A stretch of 63,114 bases of DNA from Fictibacillus fluitans (GCF_030418125.1 NZ_JAUHTR010000019.1:1-63114); one strand, 5' to 3'; counted from the stretch's first letter, positions 1 to 7,298 are shown. Numbers and translations are program-made. The notes: generated by a model from the sequence alone, not told the origin.

Positions 1-36
1 ATTTTTGTTAGCGCCGCTCGTTTTGGCGACCTTTAT

Positions 37-66
37 AATATAACATCTTAGCAACCATCATGTCAA
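37..66 (-). promoter_or_regulatory. rRNA operon promoter P2 (sigma-A)
   Basis: On the minus strand a perfect -35 TTGACA (61-66) stands 18 nt from a -10 TATATT (37-42), or 17 nt from the overlapping TTATAT. It is followed by AAAGGTCGCC. This sequence style and the tandem arrangement with a second promoter 85 bp upstream are those of Bacillus rrn operons. Transcription runs off the left edge, so the 16S gene itself is outside the window. The assignment to an rRNA operon is inference from promoter form and from the known position of rrn operons beside pdaB in B. subtilis. Confidence 0.85.
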
Positions 67-121
67 CAACTTTTTTGTTGATTTTTTGTTGCAAGTCACT
101 GTGTCAGCAGCGACAAGAAAT

Positions 122-151
122 AATATACCACGTACTTGTTTTTAGAGTCAA
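122..151 (-). promoter_or_regulatory. rRNA operon promoter P1 (sigma-A)
   Basis: The minus strand shows -35 TTGACT (146-151), an 18-nt spacer and -10 TATATT (122-127), followed by ATTTCTTGTCGC. It is the upstream member of a tandem pair with the promoter at 37-66. No open reading frame on the minus strand follows it within the window, which fits a stable RNA operon starting beyond the left edge. Confidence 0.85.
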
Positions 152-188
152 CACTTTTTTCGAAAAAGATATGATTTTCAATTTCCCC

Positions 189-413
189 TTACTGGTACTC
201 TTGTTTCCTTCTGCAGAAGCGTGTGCATTCTGCCGGGGAGGCAAGCAGGGTAAAAAGCCGGAAAAGCGCATGATACCGTTCTTCAAGCACTGATTTTACC
301 ATCGGCTCGATCTGATCATCTTTAAAATCGGACAAAAGCTCCTCGAGTTCTTTTTTAATCAGATATTCAATTTCCTTCGCTTCACTTTTGTTGAGCATAA
401 TCCCTATCATCAT
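189..413 (-). CDS. small conserved-looking hypothetical protein
   Basis: A 74-residue protein whose function I do not recognise. It is rich in Lys/Glu (NKSEAKEIEYLIKKELEELL near the N terminus) and predicted mostly helical and cytosolic, with no signal peptide and no membrane segment. The start is chosen at an ATG preceded 9 nt upstream by AGAAGG; an internal ATG at 398 would give 69 residues starting MLNKSEAK. It lies between the divergent pdaB gene and the rRNA operon promoters, and ends 37 nt before the P1 -35 box, so readthrough into the rRNA operon is possible. Coding is supported by the RBS and by amino-acid composition typical of a real protein, but not by homology. Confidence 0.6.
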   Translation of the reverse strand: MMIGIMLNKSEAKEIEYLIKKELEELLSDFKDDQIEPMVKSVLEERYHALFRLFTLLASPAECTRFCRRKQEYQ

Positions 414-573
414 ACACCGCAACCTTCTATATCCGTTTTTTGTGGTAGGATTCCCGCTCCCTGTATTTTCTATGTATGGAGTTATATCTTGTCCCCTCGT
501 TTCATATACATCTCTTTAGACAGCATTTACAGAGATCAGGATCACCAAATTCATTGGAAACAGGGGGAACGGC

Positions 574-1335
574 ATGAAATTCTTTATGGTGGTTAATGGC
601 AGAAAGGCCAAGCAATACATGGTTGTTGTGTTTGCTGCTTTTTTTGCAGCTTCACTTGCCTTTATGGGACAAGAGCAATTATCTGTGTTTTCATCCAAAG
701 AAGGACCGCGTGCCATTTATAAAGGTGAGGAGAAAGGAAATAAAGTGGCTTTGACGTTTGATATCAGCTGGGGAGATAAGCGGGCTCTGCCTATATTGGA
801 TATCTTGAAAAAGCAGGGCATCAAAAACTGCACGTTCTTCGTCTCAGCAGCCTGGGCAGAGCGCCACCCTGAAATTGTAGAGCGCATCGTAAAGGATGGG
901 CATGAACTGGCGAGCCTTGGATACCAATACAAGGATTATACAGACTGGAAGGACCCGCAGATCCGCCGTGACATTTTAACCGCACAGGAAAAGATCAAAA
1001 AAGTTTCTGGCAAGACAACCTCCTTGCTTCGTCCGCCAAATGGAAGTTTTGATAAACGGGTGCTTGAGGTTTCAGAAGGTACGCATCATTCTATTGTGCA
1101 TTGGAGCATCGATACAAAAGACTGGAAGAACCCAGGAGTAAACAACATTGTATCGAATGCAACCAATCATGTGAAACCGGGAGACATACTCCTCCTTCAT
1201 GCTTCCGACTCCGTGAAGCAAACCCATAAAGCATTGCCTGAAATTATCGGCAAATTAAAATCAGATGGCTTTTCTTTTGTCAGTGTCGGCGAAATGATCG
1301 CAAACACACAGGCACACAGCCAGGAAGTTCATTAA
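574..1335 (+). CDS. pdaB: sporulation polysaccharide deacetylase-family protein PdaB
   Basis: This 253-residue protein belongs to the NodB/polysaccharide deacetylase (carbohydrate esterase 4) family. In B. subtilis PdaB is needed late in sporulation for spore cortex integrity. It has an N-terminal membrane anchor or signal segment (about residues 12-30) and then the NodB domain from about residue 55. The family motifs are present in altered form: FDISWG in place of TFDDG, HELASLG in place of HTxSH, RPPNGSFD (motif 3), SIDTKDW (motif 4) and LLLHAS (motif 5). A GGGGG RBS lies 5 nt before the ATG. A weak sigma-E-like pair, TTATATC (482-488) and CATATACA (503-510) at 14-nt spacing, lies upstream. 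The gene ends at a terminator shared with kbaA. Confidence 0.93.
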   Translation: MKFFMVVNGRKAKQYMVVVFAAFFAASLAFMGQEQLSVFSSKEGPRAIYKGEEKGNKVALTFDISWGDKRALPILDILKKQGIKNCTFFVSAAWAERHPEIVERIVKDGHELASLGYQYKDYTDWKDPQIRRDILTAQEKIKKVSGKTTSLLRPPNGSFDKRVLEVSEGTHHSIVHWSIDTKDWKNPGVNNIVSNATNHVKPGDILLLHASDSVKQTHKALPEIIGKLKSDGFSFVSVGEMIANTQAHSQEVH

Positions 1336-1348
1336 AACGATAAATAAA

Positions 1349-1380
1349 AAAAACTTCCGCCATTTTAGGCGGAAGTTTTT
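1349..1380. terminator. bidirectional terminator between pdaB and kbaA
   Basis: Perfect stem AAAACTTCCGCC / GGCGGAAGTTTT around a 6-nt loop, with A-tract on the left and T-tract on the right, so it can terminate transcripts from both sides. The kbaA stop codon lies inside the loop. Confidence 0.9.
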
Positions 1381-1973
1381 GATTTGGCAGCGGACTTCGG
1401 CTGGATCAGCCGGTGAAGCATAAGAATCTGATAAAGGTTGCACACACCAAGAGACGCAAATGCCATCCACATGGCGCTTGGGGCATTCGTTTTTAAGACG
1501 GGCACCCATTCCATTGTGGTCACCACAATCATAAAAAACAAGGTGGGTATAAAAGCTCCCTTATTCGTTTGTTTCTGCTTAATGTACGCCACCAGCAAAC
1601 CAAGGACAAAAACCCCGGCAGGAATTAAGCTGTAAGAGGCAAGGCTTTGCCCCGCTTTATGAAATGCGGAATACCGCAAGTAGAACAAGTCAAAAAGAAC
1701 AACAATAATAAGGACAATCTGAACACCGTTCCACAGGGACTGTGACCTGAAAATCCCGAGACCAAAACGGTGAACCGTCAAGTAGGCAAAGAAGCCCATC
1801 TGGCTGAACACGCTAAACAAAGCGCCAAAGCCAACAAGACCGAGTATATAGATAAGAAATTCTTTCACGCCCCCGGTTTCGGGAAATTGTGAAATTAAAC
1901 CTGCAACAATGGCACAGCCAATCCCAATAAGTAACGTCGTGACAAATAAAAAGACCCAGTTCCTTGACTTCAC
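1365..1973 (-). CDS. kbaA: KinB-signalling pathway activation protein KbaA
   Basis: A 202-residue integral membrane protein with about six hydrophobic segments, including one right at the N terminus after the basic start KSRNW. In B. subtilis KbaA (198 aa) activates the sensor kinase KinB and so feeds the sporulation phosphorelay. The GTG start at 1973 is chosen because GGAGG lies 7 nt upstream; the reading frame extends further upstream but without an RBS. It converges with pdaB and diverges from gerD, the same order as in B. subtilis. Identification rests on length, hydropathy and synteny. An extended -10 promoter lies 35 bp upstream of the start. Confidence 0.85.
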   Translation of the reverse strand: MKSRNWVFLFVTTLLIGIGCAIVAGLISQFPETGGVKEFLIYILGLVGFGALFSVFSQMGFFAYLTVHRFGLGIFRSQSLWNGVQIVLIIVVLFDLFYLRYSAFHKAGQSLASYSLIPAGVFVLGLLVAYIKQKQTNKGAFIPTLFFMIVVTTMEWVPVLKTNAPSAMWMAFASLGVCNLYQILMLHRLIQPKSAAKSKTSA

Positions 1974-2007
1974 ATGATTGCCTCCAATCCAAATGTAACC
2001 GTTATCG

Positions 2008-2016
2008 ATTGTACCA
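2008..2016 (-). promoter_or_regulatory. candidate extended -10 promoter of kbaA
   Basis: The minus strand reads TGGTACAAT (TGn plus TACAAT) upstream of the kbaA GTG start; there is no good -35 hexamer. Suggestive only. Confidence 0.35.
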
Positions 2017-2058
2017 ATCCTAACCAAAAAAAGCCATACAGTTTTCCTATATTTGTCC

Positions 2059-2088
2059 TGCATAAATCTCCGGAAATCACCCACCCTA
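2059..2088 (+). promoter_or_regulatory. candidate sigma-G promoter of gerD
   Basis: TGCATA (2059-2064) and CACCCTA (2082-2088) are separated by 17 nt and match the forespore sigma-G consensus (TGAATA, CATACTA) at 5/6 and 5/7 positions. The pair lies 38 bp before gerD, which is a sigma-G-dependent gene in B. subtilis. Confidence 0.5.
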
Positions 2089-2126
2089 AAGGTAAGAACT
2101 CAAAGAAAGGAGAAGGAGCAGACGTG

Positions 2127-2759
2127 ATGAGAAAAACGTGGATCCCATGCCTCTTCTGTTTTCTTCTTTTAGCCGTAAGCGGCTGTGCACAAAAGGAAGC
2201 ACAGGGAAGCAGTCCTCAGAACATGGATTATGACGCCACCAAAAAAATGCTGGTGGATATTTTAAAAACAGATGATGGAAAAAAAGCGATTACCGATGTA
2301 TTGTCTGACGAGAAGATGAAGGAACAGCTTTTGCTTGATCAGGCACTCATCAAACAAACGATTGAAAAAGAACTGCTGTCACCAAAAGGCGAGAAGTTCT
2401 GGAAGCAGGCCTTTAAAGATCCTAAATTTGCTGCAGCCTATGCAAAAAGCATGAAGCCCGAGCATGAAAAACTGATGAAAGACCTGATGAAAGATCCCGC
2501 ATATCAGCAGCTTATGATGAATATCCTGAAAAACCCGGAAATGGGCAAGGAAGTGCTGGACCTGGCGAATTCGCCTCAATACCGCAAAGAAGTAAAGAAA
2601 GTCATGATGGAAACCTTCGACAGTCCACTTGTACGGGCCCAATTGTCAGAGATGCTGCAAAAAGCCGCTCATGATGAAATCGATCAGTCGGCCTCTAAAA
2701 AAGGCTCTCAGCAGGGACAACAGCAGCAAGGCCAGCAGCAAGCTGGCGGCGGACAATAA
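2127..2759 (+). CDS. gerD: spore germination lipoprotein GerD
   Basis: A 210-residue lipoprotein with a basic N terminus, a hydrophobic segment and lipobox AVSGC, so Cys20 or thereabouts would be lipidated after export to the forespore inner membrane. GerD clusters the nutrient germinant receptors into the germinosome. The body is highly charged and helical, with repeated KDP/KNP turns, followed by a C-terminal tail rich in Gln and Gly (QQGQQQQGQQQ) that is probably disordered. The ATG follows AAAGGAGAAGGAG; an adjacent GTG one codon upstream is an alternative. It stands alone, with a sigma-G-like promoter and its own terminator, between kbaA and salA as in B. subtilis. Confidence 0.93.
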   Translation: MRKTWIPCLFCFLLLAVSGCAQKEAQGSSPQNMDYDATKKMLVDILKTDDGKKAITDVLSDEKMKEQLLLDQALIKQTIEKELLSPKGEKFWKQAFKDPKFAAAYAKSMKPEHEKLMKDLMKDPAYQQLMMNILKNPEMGKEVLDLANSPQYRKEVKKVMMETFDSPLVRAQLSEMLQKAAHDEIDQSASKKGSQQGQQQQGQQQAGGGQ

Positions 2760-2771
2760 GAATAAATAAAA

Positions 2772-2806
2772 AAACCTCGTACTTCAACTGTACGAGGTCT
2801 CGTTTT
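2772..2806. terminator. bidirectional terminator between gerD and salA
   Basis: Stem CCTCGTAC (2775-2782) / GTACGAGG (2790-2797), loop of 7 nt. A long A-tract on the left gives a strong U-tract for the minus-strand salA transcript; on the right TCTCGTTTTG serves gerD. Confidence 0.85.
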
Positions 2807-2808
2807 GT

Positions 2809-3849
2809 TTAATTTAAATGTTCAATTACCTTTTGGGCAATGTCTTCATACGCTTGTCCCAGGCGATGGTCACGAGCATAAACGCTTGGCGCAAAATCAT
2901 CTTTATTGATGTCAGGCTGTCCGAGAGGCAACTGTCCGAGCATTGGAACTCCGAGCTCATCTGAGAGGCGTTCTCCTCCGCCTTTACCAAATACATATTC
3001 TTTCTCGCCTGTAATTTTGCTTTCAAAGAAGGCCATGTTTTCAATAACCCCAAGGATTTCATGATCTGTCTTTAGAGCCATGCTTCCCGCTCTTGCTGCA
3101 ACAAAGGCAGCTGTCGCATGCGGTGTAGTCACAATGATTTCTTTGGACTTCGGCAGCATTTTATGAACATCGAGGGCCACGTCCCCTGTTCCTGGCGGCA
3201 GATCGAGCAGAACATAATCAAGATCTCCCCAGTTCACTTCACTGAAGAAGTTCATAAGCATTTTACCGAGCATTGGCCCGCGCCAGATGACAGGTGCATT
3301 GTCCTCCACGAAGAAGGCCATGGAAATAACTTTTACCCCAAACCGCTCAACTGGCTGGATGGTCTCTCCAACTACTTTCGGACGCTCAGTAATCCCCATC
3401 ATATCCGGTACACTGAAACCGTAAATATCGGCATCAATCAATCCGACTTTTTTGCCGAGCCGGGCTAATGCCACCGCAAGGTTTACAGAGACGGTTGACT
3501 TCCCTACTCCGCCTTTTCCGCTGGCGATCGAGATAAACTGGGTTTTGCTCCCTGGTGCAAGCAACGGGGGAACACCCGGTGCTGCAGCCTGCTGCTGGCT
3601 TCCCTGAACCGGTTTTCTCTCCTCGAAACGCAGGCCGACAGATTCAACTCCCGCGCCTTTAAGGGTATTGACGATCTCCTGCTGAAGCATCATTTGCTCC
3701 TGTGAGCCTGTTTGTGGCAGTGCCACCTTCAGGCTGACATATCCTTCTTTTACTTTCAGTTCCTGAATCGCTCCAGACTCGACAAGGCTTTTATGTAAAA
3801 AAGGGTCTTGTATTCGAGATAAAAGTTCGATTACTTTTTCTTCGGTCAT
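2809..3849 (-). CDS. salA: Mrp/ApbC-family P-loop ATPase SalA
   Basis: This 346-residue protein joins an N-terminal MIP18/DUF59 domain (about residues 1-80) to a Mrp/NBP35 P-loop ATPase domain. The deviant Walker A is ASGKGGVGKST (about residue 110), then DADIYGFSVPDM and LLDLPPGTGD. B. subtilis SalA indirectly activates exoprotease (aprE) expression by repressing scoC. The CxxC that holds the bridging iron-sulfur cluster in true Mrp/ApbC carriers is absent: the corresponding stretch after ENMAFF reads ESKITGEKEYVFG. A regulatory rather than Fe-S carrier role is therefore more likely. The start is the ATG of MTEEKV behind AAAGGAAG. Confidence 0.88.
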   Translation of the reverse strand: MTEEKVIELLSRIQDPFLHKSLVESGAIQELKVKEGYVSLKVALPQTGSQEQMMLQQEIVNTLKGAGVESVGLRFEERKPVQGSQQQAAAPGVPPLLAPGSKTQFISIASGKGGVGKSTVSVNLAVALARLGKKVGLIDADIYGFSVPDMMGITERPKVVGETIQPVERFGVKVISMAFFVEDNAPVIWRGPMLGKMLMNFFSEVNWGDLDYVLLDLPPGTGDVALDVHKMLPKSKEIIVTTPHATAAFVAARAGSMALKTDHEILGVIENMAFFESKITGEKEYVFGKGGGERLSDELGVPMLGQLPLGQPDINKDDFAPSVYARDHRLGQAYEDIAQKVIEHLN

Positions 3850-3894
3850 GGAAAAGACACTTCCTTTGCATGTATTCGATTTCATTCCATACCA

Positions 3895-3903
3895 AGTATA
3901 GCA
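3895..3903 (-). promoter_or_regulatory. candidate extended -10 promoter of salA
   Basis: The minus strand carries TGCTATACT (TGn plus a 5/6 -10) about 45 bp upstream of the salA start; the -35 region is poor. Confidence 0.45.
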
Positions 3904-3937
3904 CAGTTGGGCTTAATCGTTGACTGAGACGACCCAA

Positions 3938-3961
3938 GGTGCAAGCCGATGGGCCTGCACC
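3938..3961 (-). terminator. hairpin directly after cwlD, no U-tract
   Basis: GGTGCAAGCC / GGCCTGCACC forms a 10-bp stem with one mismatch and a 4-nt loop abutting the cwlD stop codon. No run of U follows on the minus strand, so it may be an inefficient terminator or an mRNA 3'-end stabiliser. Confidence 0.5.
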
Positions 3962-4675
3962 TCAATTTGGTACTTTTTCATTTGTATAATAGCGTAAAAT
4001 CCCCTGATAGACGGAGGCGGATATTTTATGCTGATACGATTTAGTTTTCAGCAATTCTCTTTCGCTCGGATTGGACAGAAACCCGACCTCCACCAATGTG
4101 CCGGGAAGCTTGCTCGTCCGAAGCAAATAAATGCCCTCGATGGATTTGGCAATCCGGTCTGTATTCTGCAGGTTTCGCTTGAGTTCACTCTGAATGAATT
4201 TGGAAGCAGCCTCGCCCTTTTTATCGGTAGGTGAATAAAACACCTGGGCTCCCCGCCAGCGGGTGGAAGGCAGGGCATTCAGATGAATGCTCACATACAA
4301 ATCACCATTGGATTGATTAATGATTTCTCTTCGTTTCCTGAGATCGTCCCATTTCCGGGCCCGTATCCTCCCGCTGTCCCTGCCGCTTAAGTCCATATCC
4401 CGCTCTCTGGTCATAATGACAAGGGCTCCTGCTTCCTGCAAATAATCCCTGAGCTTTAAGGAGATATCCAACGAAATATCCTTTTCCAGCACCCCGTCCC
4501 TGCCTACCGCCCCGCCATCCATTCCGCCATGCCCGGGATCAAGCACAATCACCCTTCCCGAAAGTGGAAGGCTCCACGGTTTCCAGGTTCCTTTTTCCGA
4601 AAAATGATACGTAAATATAAATAGTAAAAGGGTAAATCCCAAGACAAAGGCGACTTGCTTTACCCGTCTTTTCAT
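3962..4675 (-). CDS. cwlD: germination-specific N-acetylmuramoyl-L-alanine amidase CwlD
   Basis: A 237-residue zinc amidase (Amidase_3), the same length as B. subtilis CwlD. After an N-terminal hydrophobic signal/anchor (about residues 8-25) come the zinc-binding motifs LDPGHGGMDGG, SIHLNA and LVEVGFLSN. CwlD cleaves the peptide side chain from muramic acid in the spore cortex, a step towards the muramic-delta-lactam that marks cortex for lytic enzymes at germination. The start at MKRRVKQ is chosen behind AGGGGG. It follows ybaK by 63 nt and may be cotranscribed with it. Confidence 0.95.
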   Translation of the reverse strand: MKRRVKQVAFVLGFTLLLFIFTYHFSEKGTWKPWSLPLSGRVIVLDPGHGGMDGGAVGRDGVLEKDISLDISLKLRDYLQEAGALVIMTRERDMDLSGRDSGRIRARKWDDLRKRREIINQSNGDLYVSIHLNALPSTRWRGAQVFYSPTDKKGEAASKFIQSELKRNLQNTDRIAKSIEGIYLLRTSKLPGTLVEVGFLSNPSERELLKTKSYQHKISASVYQGILRYYTNEKVPN

Positions 4676-4738
4676 TCCTTGCCCCCTAATCAACAGACGT
4701 ATATGTCTATATATATGGGACAAGAAGCCAATTAGTAC

Positions 4739-5182
4739 TTAATGGAGCTTCATTCTGTATCTTTTCTCACCATTCCAGTATCCTTCAAGCCACCAGCGTT
4801 CGATATACACTTCGCAGCACAATTGCAGGGATTCCATCATCTGCTCGGTGCCCCAGCACCAGAACTGCCAATAATCGAACAAGCTTTCCGTCAGTTCCAT
4901 TTCGGCCTGCCGGCTCCGTCTTTTGATGTCTTCCAATGCTTCCCCATGGTAAGCGAACCGGCTGTATGCCGCGCCGAGTAAATAAGCATCTATGGCAAGA
5001 TCAATACAGGCATCCTCAATGTCCTGCTGATACAAGAGCGAATACTGAAAAAAAGGCTGGTACAGGGACTGAATTTCCTTTTTGATTTTCCCTAACGAAA
5101 GATCCCTCAGCACTTTTCTTTCGTACTCCGCTTTTTTCGTACGCTGTTTCTCCCTAAATGTTGTAATTACTATCGCCATCAT
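4739..5182 (-). CDS. ybaK: YbaK family protein (DUF2521)
   Basis: A 147-residue cytosolic protein matching B. subtilis YbaK in length and position (directly upstream of cwlD). It starts with a basic TFREKQRTKKAEYERK segment and is otherwise acidic and aromatic (FDYWQFWCWG). No catalytic motif is recognisable and the function is unknown. Two adjacent ATG codons follow AGAGG, so the true start may be one codon later. The gene is separated from the upstream DUF421 gene by about 210 bp that contain the large inverted repeat at 5351-5392. Confidence 0.85.
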   Translation of the reverse strand: MMAIVITTFREKQRTKKAEYERKVLRDLSLGKIKKEIQSLYQPFFQYSLLYQQDIEDACIDLAIDAYLLGAAYSRFAYHGEALEDIKRRSRQAEMELTESLFDYWQFWCWGTEQMMESLQLCCEVYIERWWLEGYWNGEKRYRMKLH

Positions 5183-5350
5183 TTATCCTCTTCCCGCGCG
5201 AATGCGCCAATCACATATCTATATAGTGGGTACACCCTTACCTACATCTTTTGCAAAAGGAAGGAGCATCATCCTGCGTAAATGATGGGAATAAATATGA
5301 AATGCTGAAACGCCTGTTTAGAGACGATAAGCATTGGAGGGGCCAAAAAA

Positions 5351-5392
5351 TTAAACGACCGTTTAAACGTGCATACTTAAACGGTCGTTTAA
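5351..5392. repeat. 16-bp perfect inverted repeat made of two palindromic sites
   Basis: Two 16-mers, TTAAACGACCGTTTAA (5351-5366) and its exact complement-inverse (5377-5392), flank a 10-nt centre. Each arm is itself a dyad, TTAAACG-NN-CGTTTAA. The repeat ends one base before the DUF421 stop codon and could form the RNA terminator of that gene. No run of T follows on the minus strand, however, and twin dyads are also the form of repressor operators, for example TetR-type. Confidence 0.85.
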
Positions 5393-5393
5393 C

Positions 5394-6104
5394 TTATTCT
5401 TTATCGATGGGTGACTTCAGGCGGTCGGAATAGGAATCAAAGTATAAATTGCCGTTTGTCCCCTGAACCGCATAATACACATCTTCAAGAGCGAGGCCTC
5501 TGTTGTTGAGCTCCTGCTGCAGCCAGGCTTTGGTAAGATTGTTCTCCTTCAAATTATCGTTCAGGATTTCTTTTTCCATGATGAGTTCGACCGGAAACTG
5601 CGAGTCTTTTTGGAAGGACAGGTTTAAATCCTGGCGGGTAATTAAGCGGAACGGCGGCTTTTTTTGAATGGAGATTCCGCCGTTTGTTTCAAGGATGGCA
5701 TATTGCACTTCATATATATCAAAAATCCCCTTTTCCCTGAGAAGCTGGTTTAAGTTATCGATTGTGAATTTTGCTTTTCCCATGTTCTTCTCTAGAATGT
5801 GTCCGTCTTCAATCAGTACTGTAGGTTCACCTGATATCCAGCGGCGGGCTTTTCTGCTTTTCACCGTAAAGACCAGGACCAAAATGGAGGTAATAAAAAA
5901 GGTCAGCATCGCAAAGACAGCATGCCAGGTTTTGATATTCAGGTTAAAAGCCAGGTTCCCTGTAATGGACCCGAGCGTGGCGGCGGCAATGAAATGATTC
6001 AGCGTTAAATAGGACATGGTCTGTTTGCCGAGGAGACGCGCAATTCCAATAAACAAAACAAAAGCCAGCACGGTCCGCCAAAACACTTCCAAGATCTCAG
6101 ACAT
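5394..6104 (-). CDS. DUF421 (YetF/YcaP-type) membrane protein
   Basis: A 236-residue membrane protein of the DUF421 family. Three transmembrane segments occupy roughly residues 6-80 (including FIAAATLGSITGNLAF), followed by cytosolic YetF-type domains of about 150 residues with typical motifs such as GEPTVLIEDG and FDIYEVQYAILETNGG. Several paralogues occur in Bacillus and affect spore wall or envelope traits, but the molecular role is unknown. It has an excellent RBS (AAGGAGGAACAAA). It occupies the place where B. subtilis has ybaJ, a methyltransferase gene, so it is a lineage-specific replacement or insertion between rpsI and ybaK. Confidence 0.9.
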   Translation of the reverse strand: MSEILEVFWRTVLAFVLFIGIARLLGKQTMSYLTLNHFIAAATLGSITGNLAFNLNIKTWHAVFAMLTFFITSILVLVFTVKSRKARRWISGEPTVLIEDGHILEKNMGKAKFTIDNLNQLLREKGIFDIYEVQYAILETNGGISIQKKPPFRLITRQDLNLSFQKDSQFPVELIMEKEILNDNLKENNLTKAWLQQELNNRGLALEDVYYAVQGTNGNLYFDSYSDRLKSPIDKE

Positions 6105-6176
6105 TTTGTTCCTCCTTTTGGCCAATGGCGTTGTCCCTATTGTTTGCGAATCTTCCAAGGAACATGAGTCAAAGCA

Positions 6177-6209
6177 CAAAAAAGACCCCCAAGCAAATGC
6201 TTGAGAGCC
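6177..6209 (-). terminator. terminator after rpsI
   Basis: Stem GACCCCCAAGCA / TGCTTGAGAGCC (with G-U pairs) around a 2-nt AA, and six T on the minus strand after it. It closes the rplM-rpsI transcript. Confidence 0.8.
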
Positions 6210-6225
6210 TTTTGAAACGTAAAGA

Positions 6226-6618
6226 TTAACGTTTTGAGAACTGAGGTGCACGACGAGCGCCTTTAAGACCGTATTTCTTACGTTCTTTCATACGAGCGTC
6301 ACGAGTCAAGAATCCAGCAGATTTTAGGTTGCCACGGAATTCAGGATCAGCTTGTAGAAGAGCGCGCGAGATACCATGACGGATCGCTCCTGCTTGTCCA
6401 GTATATCCTCCACCTTGAACAGTAACAAGAACGTCGTAGTTACCTTCTGTTGCTGTTTCGTTAAGTGGTTGTCTTACGATAAGCTTTAGTGTTTCCAAAC
6501 CAAAATATTCGTCAATGCTGCGACCGTTGATTACGATACGGCCATCACCAGGAACTAAACGTACGCGAGCAACGGAGTGCTTACGACGCCCAGTACCATA
6601 ATATTGTACTTGTGCCAC
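6226..6618 (-). CDS. rpsI: 30S ribosomal protein S9 (uS9)
   Basis: 130 residues, the normal Bacillus length. It carries the S9 core ([16 protein letters not shown] at the N terminus) and the basic C-terminal tail ending RRAPQFSKR, which in ribosome structures reaches the P-site tRNA anticodon. It lies 18 nt after rplM with an AGGGAGGT RBS and is the last gene of the rplM-rpsI unit, followed by a terminator. Confidence 0.99.
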   Translation of the reverse strand: MAQVQYYGTGRRKHSVARVRLVPGDGRIVINGRSIDEYFGLETLKLIVRQPLNETATEGNYDVLVTVQGGGYTGQAGAIRHGISRALLQADPEFRGNLKSAGFLTRDARMKERKKYGLKGARRAPQFSKR

Positions 6619-6636
6619 GTGAATACCTCCCTTTTA

Positions 6637-7074
6637 TTATCCGCGTAATTCGTATTTTTCTGGCTTTTGTGCTTGATGTTGGTGCTCAGCTCCAGCATAT
6701 ACGTGAAGCTTTTTGATCATTTGACGGCCAAGGCTGTTCTTTGGAAGCATACCTTTGATCGCCAGTTCAAGCATTTGCTCAGAACGAGTTGTACGCATTT
6801 CTAATGCTGTTCTTGTACGAAGTCCACCTGGATGTCCAGTGTGACGGTAATAAATCTTGTCACTTAACTTCTTACCTGTTAGATGAATTTTCTCAGCGTT
6901 GATTAGGATTACATGATCCCCAGTGTCAACGTGTGGTGTAAAAGTTGGTTTGTGTTTTCCGCGAAGGATTGCTGCAACTTCACTTGCAAGACGACCTAAA
7001 GTCTTTCCTTCAGCGTCGATCAACAACCACTTACGTTCTACTTCAGAAGCTTTCGCCATGAATGTTGTACGCAT
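6637..7074 (-). CDS. rplM: 50S ribosomal protein L13 (uL13)
   Basis: 145 residues. L13 binds 23S rRNA early in large-subunit assembly. Recognisable motifs are [14 protein letters not shown] and [18 protein letters not shown] near the N terminus and [12 protein letters not shown] further on. The start [11 protein letters not shown] is preceded by AGGAGGG at 9 nt; the upstream in-frame ATG lacks an RBS. A strong promoter and a structured leader lie directly upstream, so the gene probably has autoregulated expression apart from truA. Confidence 0.99.
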   Translation of the reverse strand: MRTTFMAKASEVERKWLLIDAEGKTLGRLASEVAAILRGKHKPTFTPHVDTGDHVILINAEKIHLTGKKLSDKIYYRHTGHPGGLRTRTALEMRTTRSEQMLELAIKGMLPKNSLGRQMIKKLHVYAGAEHQHQAQKPEKYELRG

Positions 7075-7228
7075 GAATTTTCCCTCCTGTATCTTCATTC
7101 GCTAAATCGCTTAATTTTTTTATAGGTGCTGTTCACTCACTGTAAAGTACGGTCAGATGAACATTTCTAGTTACTAAACATTTCACCGGATTACCTTCCG
7201 GGGCAGGGAGATAATCTTAGAAATACCA
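7075..7228 (-). promoter_or_regulatory. structured rplM 5' leader (probable L13 leader)
   Basis: About 150 nt of untranslated leader between the promoter and rplM. It contains a hairpin CCGGA/TCCGG (7186-7201) with purine-rich neighbours and a longer stem opened by TGTTCA/TGAACA (7133-7166 region). Bacillales carry an L13-binding leader RNA at this place, through which L13 represses its own operon. The identification is by position and fold, not by a covariance search. Confidence 0.55.
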
Positions 7229-7234
7229 AAGAAT

Positions 7235-7263
7235 ATCTTATAACATATAAACAACGATGTCAA
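7235..7263 (-). promoter_or_regulatory. sigma-A promoter of rplM-rpsI
   Basis: Minus strand TTGACA (7258-7263), 17-nt spacer, TAAGAT (7235-7240). It lies just past the end of truA and upstream of the rplM leader. Confidence 0.8.
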
Positions 7264-7298
7264 GTGTGTCACAAAATTTACCGCATGTATTTTTCGCA

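Noticed and set aside
60-293. 77-codon plus-strand frame at the left edge
   Set aside because: It crosses the rRNA promoters and antisense of the 189-413 gene; no RBS or domain.
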